The translations under genes and the position numbers were made by a program. This document shows positions 8,742 through 15,134 of a stretch of 64,000 nucleotides of DNA, in pieces. The notes beneath the pieces are model-generated. The model made no database searches. It saw nothing but the letters and a program-made list of their open reading frames with translations, and was not told where the DNA came from. Position 1 is the stretch's first letter; each line of letters opens with the position of its first letter. This DNA comes from Fibrella rubiginis (lineage in GTDB: Bacteria; Bacteroidota; Bacteroidia; Cytophagales; Spirosomataceae), in contig NZ_JAFMYV010000011.1 of NCBI RefSeq assembly GCF_017353185.1, forward strand, positions 210,577 through 274,576, given 5' to 3'.

Positions 8742-10106
8742 ATGCAACGTATGAAATGTTGTCTTTCCTTTTCGTTGATACTTGCACTACTGCTGACGAC
8801 CACGGTTAGCCTCGCGCAAGGCATTGTGTTTGAAACCGGTACATGGGCCGACGCCGTTAAGAAGGCTCGTAAACAGAAAAAACTGCTCTTTCTGCACTTC
8901 GACACCAGGGCTTGTGATGGCTGCGCCGACGTAGCCTCTATGGCGTTTAACAGCCCCCTCACCCGCGAAAAATTTGGTCAGAATTTTATCAGCTACCGTA
9001 TAGACGGCACCACGGGCATTGGCAAAGAACTCGTCGACCTGTATGAGGTAGAATGCCTGCCATCGTCCATTTATCTCGACACGGACGAAAACCCACTGGC
9101 GCGGTTTTGTGGCAGCACCAGCTTCGACCGGGCCTACCTGGAAAAAGCCGAAGAGGCCCTGACCAACCAGCGTGAGCGGCCCATGAAATCAATCATAGAC
9201 GCTTACGGCAAAGGAGATCGGTCGTCGGCGCTAATGCGCCAATATATTGTCCGACGCCGACAGATGGGACTCACAACCAACGACTTATTAAACGAATACG
9301 TCAGGGCGCTCCCCGCCGATTCGCTACAGTCGGCGGCCTTGTTGCGTTTCATCTTTGAGCAGGGGCCAGTGGTAGGCAGTACAGCCGATTCGGTGTTTCA
9401 GAGCAATCGGTTCCGCTACGACAGCCTTTACCGTGCTGTCGGTCTGCAAAACGCCATCAACAATAACAATCTGATTGTCAACAACTCGCTTAAGAAGGCA
9501 ATCAAGGAAAAGAACACGAGGCTGGCCCTCCGAACCGCATCTTTCCGGCGGGCTACGTACGGTTCAGACATAAAAAATGGGCGGCAAAATGCCGACTGGG
9601 TGTATCTGCGCTATCTCCGGGGCGTTAAAGACACGTTGGCCTACCTGCAAAGGGCTTCGTCATATTACGACGAGTATCTGATGAATGCCAAAGTCGACTC
9701 AATCCAGAATCTGGATAACCTCGACAACCAGCGCCGGATGCGTGGGGTTATGCCACCGCCAACATCCCAGAATAGCATTCCGGGCGGGGGTGTGGCGTTT
9801 ACACCTTTCCCAAACACGCAACGTTTTGTGAGTGCGTTAAACACCGGTGCCTGGGATTTTTACCAGATGACCCGCGATACTACCTATTTGAAAAAGGCGC
9901 TCACCTGGTCGAAACGATCACTGGAATTTCGCGAAGAGCCTAGTTTGATGGACACCTACGCCCATCTACTCTACCGCCTGGGCCGCAAAGAAGAAGCTCT
10001 GGACTGGCAGGAGAAAGCTGTGAAAGCAGAACAGGCGCGAACTGGTTCGCCGTTGGCTGCCTCGCTGGAAACGTCGTTGCGGAAAATGAAGGAGGGTACG
10101 CTGTAG
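8742..10106 (+). CDS. Secreted thioredoxin-fold protein with C-terminal helical repeats
   Basis: From ATG 8742 the protein is 454 aa with a signal peptide (MQRMKCCLSFSLILALL, cut near SLAQG), so it acts in the periplasm. Residues about 25-145 form a thioredoxin-like domain of the DUF255/thioredoxin_7 kind: KKLLFLHFDTRACDGCADV holds the CxxC (CDGC), and VECLPSSIYLD holds the cis-Pro loop. The rest is helical, with a TPR-like end (TYLKKALTWSKRSLEF, YRLGRKEEALDWQEKA). It may reduce or fold envelope proteins. A longer TTG start at 8721 is less likely. Confidence 0.85.
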   Translation: MQRMKCCLSFSLILALLLTTTVSLAQGIVFETGTWADAVKKARKQKKLLFLHFDTRACDGCADVASMAFNSPLTREKFGQNFISYRIDGTTGIGKELVDLYEVECLPSSIYLDTDENPLARFCGSTSFDRAYLEKAEEALTNQRERPMKSIIDAYGKGDRSSALMRQYIVRRRQMGLTTNDLLNEYVRALPADSLQSAALLRFIFEQGPVVGSTADSVFQSNRFRYDSLYRAVGLQNAINNNNLIVNNSLKKAIKEKNTRLALRTASFRRATYGSDIKNGRQNADWVYLRYLRGVKDTLAYLQRASSYYDEYLMNAKVDSIQNLDNLDNQRRMRGVMPPPTSQNSIPGGGVAFTPFPNTQRFVSALNTGAWDFYQMTRDTTYLKKALTWSKRSLEFREEPSLMDTYAHLLYRLGRKEEALDWQEKAVKAEQARTGSPLAASLETSLRKMKEGTL

Positions 10107-10118
10107 TCAGGGTTGACC

Positions 10119-10553
10119 TCACTTCGCTGCCTGGCTTGTGTTCCAGATGTCGCGATAGAGCTTCCAGTTGCTGCCTTCTTTTTTCCAGACCACGATATAC
10201 TTACCCGTATCCATCGTGTTGCCATCGGCACCGGCCAGAGTATATTGCCCCGTTTCGATGATGCGGTCACCAGCTTTTTCCGTCGAGGTGGTTTCCAGCG
10301 TGGATTTCTTTATGCCTGACTCAAACGCCCCTTTAAAGAACGATTCGATGGCGGTATTACCGGTGATGACGGCTCCATTGGGTGGAAATAGTTGGGCGTC
10401 GGTGGCGTAGAAGGTGCCCATGGTGGTGGCCCCCTGCCCGAAGGCCTGCATAAACGTTTTGTTGGCCGCCACAATGGCGGGGTCTACCGTCTGAGCAATT
10501 GTCTGAGCCGAGATAAATACCAAAAGCAGGAAAGTAATAGAGCGCGTTTTCAT
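10119..10553 (-). CDS. Exported SnoaL/DUF4440-like protein (NTF2 fold)
   Basis: From ATG 10553 it is 144 aa: a signal peptide MKTRSITFLLLVFISAQTIAQ and one NTF2-like domain with the DUF4440 pattern (ANKTFMQAFGQGATTMGTFY, AQLFPPNGAVITGNTAI, ending WKLYRDIWNTS). Members bind small molecules or act as weak cyclases or isomerases; the role is open. It is divergent from the first histidine kinase and shares the operator at 10613-10640, so it is probably a target of that signalling system. An upstream extension of the frame reads through the operator and is not a gene. Confidence 0.87.
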   Translation of the reverse strand: MKTRSITFLLLVFISAQTIAQTVDPAIVAANKTFMQAFGQGATTMGTFYATDAQLFPPNGAVITGNTAIESFFKGAFESGIKKSTLETTSTEKAGDRIIETGQYTLAGADGNTMDTGKYIVVWKKEGSNWKLYRDIWNTSQAAK

Positions 10554-10588
10554 GGCAAAAAGAGTAACAAGGTGTGAATAGAACAACA

Positions 10589-10666
10589 CAAAGTTGCCCA
10601 CCAACCAACTCCCCCACCATACCGCCTTCGGGGTATTTTTCAAAACCGGTTTATCGCCGTACTTTG
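10589..10666. promoter_or_regulatory. Symmetric divergent promoter/operator module, copy 1
   Basis: The centre is an inverted repeat ATACC-N8-GGTAT at 10619-10636, inside a 28-bp block (10613-10640) that recurs at 15048-15075 with one change. On both sides, with 26 bp between, lies a TTTG box: TACTTTG ending at 10666 towards the kinase, and CAACTTTG (reverse strand, CAAA at 10589-10592) towards the SnoaL-like gene. The centre is about 40 bp upstream of both predicted starts, the place of a class II activator. The likely binder is the LuxR-type regulator at 17047 (inference). Confidence 0.75.
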
Positions 10667-10697
10667 TTCATACCCACGTACATACGGTTTGTTGCTC

Positions 10698-12611
10698 ATG
10701 AAATCAGGCTGGCATATTGGTTGGTTTCTACTACTGTCGCTGGTCAGTCGTGCCCAGACAATCTTGCCGTTGCCGGCTGATTTTGAAAGCGTTAGCGTTG
10801 AAAAGCCGTTTCTCTACCAACTTGTTCGGCCCGCCGACCGGCTCACGTCGGCAGATGCGCTTCCCGCCGACCTGGCTTACTGGCAATCGGCAGAGAGCAT
10901 CAACTACGGGCGGGGGTCAGCTACGGGCTGGGCGCGGTTTTCGGTCCGGTCCGAACAAGCCCGGACGCTGTGGCTCGAACTGACCACCCACTTTATGGAT
11001 TCGGTGGGGGTATGGGTACGGGCCGACAATGGCCCACTGCAACGGCTGCGGGGGCCTGCTTCTCACCGCGATCAGGCCACGCTGCTGGCGCCCGTCAACC
11101 ACCACTATTTTCTGTATGCCCTACCCCTGCCTGCCCGTCAAACCACTACCGTCTGGGTGCGGGGCTGGGTTATTCCCGGCGACGCGCTGAAGTTTGGGGT
11201 ACGGCTCTACACACCTAACCGTTTCCTGGCTGTGCAACAGCGCGATCTATGGGGCTGGGCCATGTTTGCGGGCGTAGTCCTGGCCATTCTGGGGGGCGTT
11301 ACTATCGCCTTTGTTTTCTCCCAACGGACGATCTACATCCTCTACGCAGGCTACGTTGTCTGCCTGTCGGCCTACGCCCTGCTCAACGACGGCTGGGGGG
11401 CTTTCCTGCCCGATTCACTGGCCTGGTTCGATCGGATCACCACCATCGTGCATTGGCTCAACCTGGGTTTCGGGGCCTTCGTCATGTTCAGCAGGCGGTT
11501 TTTGACGGTATCGGCCAGCGCCAAAAAAGCACTCATAGTCCGCTGGCCCGAAGGCATTCCCATGATCGTTATTTGCGGCCTTATTTTTTGGGTCGAGTGG
11601 GCACACATTACGGATAATGACCTGCTTGCGCGGCTGCTGTATGCAGTGGGCTTTGTTTGTTTTGGGGGTTATGCCGTTATATGGGCAACGTACCTGGCCG
11701 ATGCGTTTCGCCGAAAATACGCGCTGGCGTGGCTGCTGGTCGGGGCGGTGTCGGCGGTGCTGGGCTTTTTTGCCATCAACGCGGTGCTTATCAACTTCGG
11801 CCTTATTCAGAATCCCCTGCCCGATATGGTGGCCCTGCGCATTGCGCTGCTGGTTGAATTCACGATTCTTTCCGTAGGCTGGCTCTACCGCCGAAAGTTG
11901 CTGCAAAACGCCCGGCAACAGCTCGAAATCCAGAATCATCAGTTGCAGTCGGACGTGATACAGACGCAGGAAGCCGAACGCCAGCGCATTGCCGCCGACC
12001 TTCACGACGACTTGGGTGGTACCCTGGCTACCCTCCGCCGACGCCTGGCCGACATCAGTCAACACACCACCGATGCCGACACGCAACGCGCCTTTGCTGA
12101 GGCAGAGCCCCTCATTCAGAAAAGCAGCGATGACCTCCGCCGCATTTCGCACAACCTCATGCCCCCCGAATTTGCCCGTCTGGGCCTGGCCCCCGCCCTG
12201 GAGCAACTGGCACGTAACCAGCCGCCGCAGCCTACGCAGTTTAGCTTTGTTAAGTCAGGGAAGGAAATAAAGCTTCCGTTAGACGTGGAGCTTAATGCCT
12301 ATCGCATTGTGTCGGAACTGGTGCAGAACATCCATAAACACGCCCAGGCCCAGCGGGCCGCGGTGCAATTGCTTTACCATACCGATAAACTGACCATTAC
12401 GGTGGAAGACGACGGGCTGGGCAACCATTCTGTTACAAAACCTACCCAGTCTACGGGTATTGGGCTGAAAAACAGCAAACTGCGCGCCGATTATATTGGC
12501 GCAACCCTATGGCGCGACGTAAGTGAAGCCGGTACACTCGTCGTGCTGGACATCCCATACCCTTCACCCATGTATGCCGCCCGAACCAGCCTTCCAAATT
12601 CGCCTAACTGA
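10698..12611 (+). CDS. 7TMR-DISM sensor histidine kinase
   Basis: The 637-aa inner-membrane kinase starts with a signal sequence, then an extracytoplasmic beta-rich 7TMR-DISMED2-like domain (about 25-170), seven membrane helices (about 185-395), a short coiled coil, and a NarX-type kinase core. H436 in AADLHDDLGGTLATLRRRL is the phosphoacceptor (HisKA_3), followed by the ATPase motifs NAYRIVSELVQNIHKHA, VEDDGLG and STGIGLKN. ATG 10698 is chosen over TTG 10689. Its C-terminal half is nearly the same as that of the kinase at 15135, and its tail copies the segment that overlaps the response regulator there. No intact regulator follows it; the partner is probably the one at 17047. Confidence 0.94.
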   Translation: MKSGWHIGWFLLLSLVSRAQTILPLPADFESVSVEKPFLYQLVRPADRLTSADALPADLAYWQSAESINYGRGSATGWARFSVRSEQARTLWLELTTHFMDSVGVWVRADNGPLQRLRGPASHRDQATLLAPVNHHYFLYALPLPARQTTTVWVRGWVIPGDALKFGVRLYTPNRFLAVQQRDLWGWAMFAGVVLAILGGVTIAFVFSQRTIYILYAGYVVCLSAYALLNDGWGAFLPDSLAWFDRITTIVHWLNLGFGAFVMFSRRFLTVSASAKKALIVRWPEGIPMIVICGLIFWVEWAHITDNDLLARLLYAVGFVCFGGYAVIWATYLADAFRRKYALAWLLVGAVSAVLGFFAINAVLINFGLIQNPLPDMVALRIALLVEFTILSVGWLYRRKLLQNARQQLEIQNHQLQSDVIQTQEAERQRIAADLHDDLGGTLATLRRRLADISQHTTDADTQRAFAEAEPLIQKSSDDLRRISHNLMPPEFARLGLAPALEQLARNQPPQPTQFSFVKSGKEIKLPLDVELNAYRIVSELVQNIHKHAQAQRAAVQLLYHTDKLTITVEDDGLGNHSVTKPTQSTGIGLKNSKLRADYIGATLWRDVSEAGTLVVLDIPYPSPMYAARTSLPNSPN

Positions 12612-12651
12612 GGAGCGGCCCGGTGTCAATCTTGCCGCACGACCAGATTAG
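12574..12651 (+). pseudogene. Remnant of a response-regulator start overlapping the kinase end
   Basis: In the +1 frame relative to the kinase an ATG at 12574 opens 25 codons reading MPPEPAFQIRLTEERPG and so on to a TAG. The intact regulator at 17047 starts MPPEPVSRILLIDDHRVF from the same point of its kinase. The first 14 residues still align, with the acidic pair DD now EE, then similarity stops. This looks like the front edge of a lost regulator gene, kept only because it overlaps the kinase reading frame. Confidence 0.6.
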
Positions 12652-12889
12652 CGGGCGGTTGCCAGGCATTATTTTGCCACGAAAAAGCAATAGGCATAGG
12701 TTTAACCGCCCACATGGTCCATTTACCTGCGTTGATTGTCTGACTCACGTTCTGCCGATATTCGTAGGTCATCACCGACACCGAGTGGGTGAGTTGACCA
12801 TCCGTACCGGTGGCAGGCAAGCTATTCAGCGCGACCTGATAATTGGCCTGCGTAACGATGTATTCAACGTGTTGATCGAAGCGGTTCAT
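12626..12889 (-). CDS. Hypothetical protein, possibly truncated
   Basis: I do not recognise this 87-aa protein. From ATG 12889 it reads MNRFDQHVEYIVTQANYQ onwards, rich in Gln, Asn, Trp and Val, with a mixed polar make-up that looks like a real beta-rich domain. A TTG at 12928 would add 13 residues with convincing codon use (AAYAVILYLRGL) right behind a stop. It is last in a run of six genes on this strand, and its 3' end overlaps the regulator remnant, so it may be a C-terminal fragment left by a rearrangement. Confidence 0.5.
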   Translation of the reverse strand: MNRFDQHVEYIVTQANYQVALNSLPATGTDGQLTHSVSVMTYEYRQNVSQTINAGKWTMWAVKPMPIAFSWQNNAWQPPANLVVRQD

Positions 12890-12935
12890 AAGGCCGCGAA
12901 GGTACAGTATTACAGCATAGGCCGCCAATCAGTGC

Positions 12936-13109
12936 TTACACCGCTTCTCGAATTAGGGGCCTAAGGCTGCCGGCCAGTTCGGGGGTGACGGTTACGCCAT
13001 GTACCGTGCTGGCGTGTTGGGCGGCCTGGGCGAGGACTTCCTCGTCGGTTTCGGCGTGAATCTGGGCGTCACAGTCAAAACCGGCGTCGCGGCATTTCAG
13101 AGTTTTCAT
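12936..13109 (-). CDS. DUF1059 family small protein
   Basis: A 57-aa reading frame from ATG 13109 to TAA at 12936. It starts MKTLKCRDAGFDCDAQIHAE and continues with TDEEVLAQAAQHASTVHGV, the pattern of DUF1059: the early Cys, the CD..I/F.AE motif, and a helix ending in H. The last ten residues are a short tail. The function of the family is unknown. It lies 21 bp after the DsrE gene in the same operon; DUF1059 and DsrE proteins are both small cytoplasm/periplasm accessory proteins. Confidence 0.85.
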   Translation of the reverse strand: MKTLKCRDAGFDCDAQIHAETDEEVLAQAAQHASTVHGVTVTPELAGSLRPLIREAV

Positions 13110-13130
13110 AGCAATTGGTTTTTTTTAAGA

Positions 13131-13574
13131 TTAATAGGTGAACATCCGGTCGCTGGCGGCGGCCAATTGCACTAGTTTCGTGGGCATAGCAAATTCGGCG
13201 GGTTTGCCCAGCAGATCAGCTTCGGTAATGCCCCGCGCTTTCGACGACATACCCGACAGGTAGAACCGCCCGCCTCCTTTCGCGATGGCTTCGTAGTGTT
13301 CGCGGAGCTTTCCCGTACCAAGGCCTTCCACCTTGTCTAAATCAGCATTGCGGAGCAGCACGACGGCATCGCCCGCCAAAAAGAGCGTAACGGTATGCCC
13401 TTCGGCCAGGGCGGTTCTGGCAACCAGAAAACCCAGCGCGGCGCGGGTAGCATCGGTAGGGCCGCAGGTGATGTGTATGAGCATTGTCATCTTTTTGGAC
13501 GGGTTAGCCTGCCCCACAACGGCTGTTACCGATAAAGTAAAAAGCAGGAATAGAGCGACCAGAGCTGTTTTCAG
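13131..13574 (-). CDS. Exported DsrE-family protein, probably with a CTG start
   Basis: The DsrE/DsrF-like domain is clear: MLIHITCGPTDATRAALGF, ALAEGHTVTLFLAGDAVVLL, then GGGRFYLSGMSSKARGI. The frame is open upstream of the first normal start and encodes a good signal peptide, KTALVALFLLFTLSVTAVVG, directly after CTG at 13574 (CTG AAA ACA where ATG AAA ACA is usual). No ATG, GTG or TTG precedes this peptide before an in-frame TAA. The GTG at 13517 would give a version starting after the peptide. With the CTG start it is 147 aa. DsrE proteins relate to sulfur transfer, but the active Cys common in that role is not obvious here. Confidence 0.8.
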   Translation of the reverse strand: MKTALVALFLLFTLSVTAVVGQANPSKKMTMLIHITCGPTDATRAALGFLVARTALAEGHTVTLFLAGDAVVLLRNADLDKVEGLGTGKLREHYEAIAKGGGRFYLSGMSSKARGITEADLLGKPAEFAMPTKLVQLAAASDRMFTY

Positions 13575-13620
13575 GGTAAGGGTTGAAAGAATAGTATGCT
13601 CATGAGGAGATTAAAATGGG

Positions 13621-14055
13621 TTAATCTTTCGATTGAGTTACTTCGTAAAACACTTGTGGGCGGGCATGAGCCGTTGTGTAGAGTTTGAAGTACTGAGTGG
13701 CTTTATCCTTTCCATACATCTTGGTGGGCATGCTCTCGATGTCGTAATTAGCGCCTTTGATAACCGGGTCCATCACAAAAAAATAGGAATAGGTGCCGTC
13801 GGCTTCGGCCTTAGTGGGATGCAGAATGCGGGTCTGACGAAACACCCGTTGGTCGGCGGGGCTGAGTTTAGACGCGCCGGCCCAGAAAATATCGTGCAGA
13901 AAGCGTTCATACTGGGCACGCTTGTCTTTTTTTATGGGGTCGAGACACACCCACACACCTTCGCCGGAGCGGGCCATCGGGCGGGCAGGGGATTTTGATT
14001 GACCAAAGGCTTGTATAGATACAACAAGCAACACCAGCAGCGCAGAGCGTTTCAT
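13621..14055 (-). CDS. Small secreted protein, unrecognised
   Basis: The 144-aa protein has a signal peptide (MKRSALLVLLVVSIQAFG, cut before QSKS). The mature part has VWVCLDPIKKDKRAQYERFL, HDIFWAGASKLSPADQRVF and a late YFKLYTTAHARPQVFYEV. The spacing and aromatic content suggest a compact alpha/beta fold, perhaps like a ferredoxin-like monooxygenase domain, but I cannot place it in a family. It is the third gene of the operon that diverges from the second histidine kinase. Confidence 0.7.
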   Translation of the reverse strand: MKRSALLVLLVVSIQAFGQSKSPARPMARSGEGVWVCLDPIKKDKRAQYERFLHDIFWAGASKLSPADQRVFRQTRILHPTKAEADGTYSYFFVMDPVIKGANYDIESMPTKMYGKDKATQYFKLYTTAHARPQVFYEVTQSKD

Positions 14056-14115
14056 GAGTGGACAGGATTTGAAAGTGCAATTGATTAAGGTTGACTACTT
14101 GGTAGACCTTATTTG

Positions 14116-14571
14116 TCAGAGGGCTTGTTCAGGTATCCAGAAATTACCAATCAGCTTCCACCGGCCATTTTCTTTCTCCAAATAGCCTGCTTTGTGCGAC
14201 GTTCGGCTGGTTCCATCTGGTTTCGTGTAGGTTTCGATGTACGTAACGAACGCCGCCTTCCCCACAATTCGGTAGCGATACGCCTTTGTTGTGAGTTTAT
14301 CCGGGCTTTTTTGGCCGTTGGCAAACTCTTTCCGGTAGGCAGCCGCTACGGCATCATAGCCTCGGTGGTAACCCGGCTCGCTGAACGCAGTAGCCACGTA
14401 GGGAGAGTGCGCGTAGTAGCTCACCGCTTTGTCAGCGTCCGCATCCAAACAGGCTACTGAATGGCCTTCCAAAACGGCCCGAATAGCCAGTTCATCTGTT
14501 TTTCGCTGAGCAAACCCAATCGTGCTACTCACGAGCAACATGAGCAATAAAAAGTAGCGCTGGCATTTCAT
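14116..14571 (-). CDS. Exported SnoaL/DUF4440-like protein
   Basis: A 151-aa protein with signal peptide MKCQRYFLLLMLLVSSTIGFA and an NTF2-like domain: LAIRAVLEGHSVACLDADADKAV, YYAHSPYVATAFSEPGYHRG, then KAAFVTYIETYTKPDGT and the final GRWKLIGNFWIPE. It is a distant relative of the SnoaL-like protein at 10119, which sits in the matching divergent position at the other kinase locus. The repeated pairing of kinase and SnoaL-like gene suggests a functional link (inference). Confidence 0.87.
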   Translation of the reverse strand: MKCQRYFLLLMLLVSSTIGFAQRKTDELAIRAVLEGHSVACLDADADKAVSYYAHSPYVATAFSEPGYHRGYDAVAAAYRKEFANGQKSPDKLTTKAYRYRIVGKAAFVTYIETYTKPDGTSRTSHKAGYLEKENGRWKLIGNFWIPEQAL

Positions 14572-14600
14572 GGCTATCCCTCTTTTGATCTAAAAGCCCT

Positions 14601-14999
14601 TTAAGCCAGATTAGCCACCGGCTTGAGGCGCATCAGGTAATAGACCATGCCTAAACCCAACACCACCCGCCAACCGGTGTCAACCACGAAAAAAGTGGAA
14701 CTGGGTATTCCATGAACAATTACGTGATAGATACTCAGCAGGCTAAAGCCAATCAGGTTGACGGCCTGGCCGGTCATATAGGCCCGCACCCCCTGACCCG
14801 TTTCGGCGTTGCGAATCAGCAGGCCAATAACGTTCAGGCCGAGAATAGGCATGCCCATCAATTGAAACAGGGCGATGTGAAACTTGTCCAGTGCCGGAAT
14901 GCCATAGACCTGAAGCATGGCCTGAGGTGCAATCAGCATTCCCAAGACGATCAGAATGCCGTAGAGGCTGACGAGCGTAATAAACATAGTACGATTCAT
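14601..14999 (-). CDS. Small four-helix membrane protein (DoxX/DUF4345-like)
   Basis: From ATG 14999 it is 132 aa with four predicted membrane helices (MFITLVSLYGILIVLGMLI; FQLMGMPILGLNVIGLLI; AVNLIGFSLLSIYHVIV; WRVVLGLGMVYYLM). The layout resembles small DoxX/DUF4345-type proteins; I do not know its role. The frame upstream to 15041 and beyond reads through the shared operator and is not coding. It is the first gene of a six-gene operon running to 12626, driven by the minus side of the symmetric promoter at 15024-15101. Confidence 0.72.
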   Translation of the reverse strand: MNRTMFITLVSLYGILIVLGMLIAPQAMLQVYGIPALDKFHIALFQLMGMPILGLNVIGLLIRNAETGQGVRAYMTGQAVNLIGFSLLSIYHVIVHGIPSSTFFVVDTGWRVVLGLGMVYYLMRLKPVANLA

Positions 15000-15023
15000 G
15001 ACAGTGGTGTTTATAGGACCTGA

Positions 15024-15101
15024 CAAAGGTTGCTTCCTCATTTGTCTCCCACCATACCGCCTTTGGGGTATTTTTATTGACTACACTATCGGCTTCTTTT
15101 G
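15024..15101. promoter_or_regulatory. Symmetric divergent promoter/operator module, copy 2
   Basis: The same layout as at 10589-10666, base for base in spacing: ATACC-N8-GGTAT at 15054-15071, TTTG at 15098-15101 (TTCTTTTG) towards the kinase, and CAAA at 15024-15027 (AACCTTTG on the reverse strand) towards the small membrane protein. Both TTTG boxes are separated from the inverted repeat by 26 bp, total span 78 bp. The 28-bp block 15048-15075 differs from copy 1 at one central base. Confidence 0.75.
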
Positions 15102-15134
15102 TACTGATCACTAGTACATTAGCTCGTCTATTTC

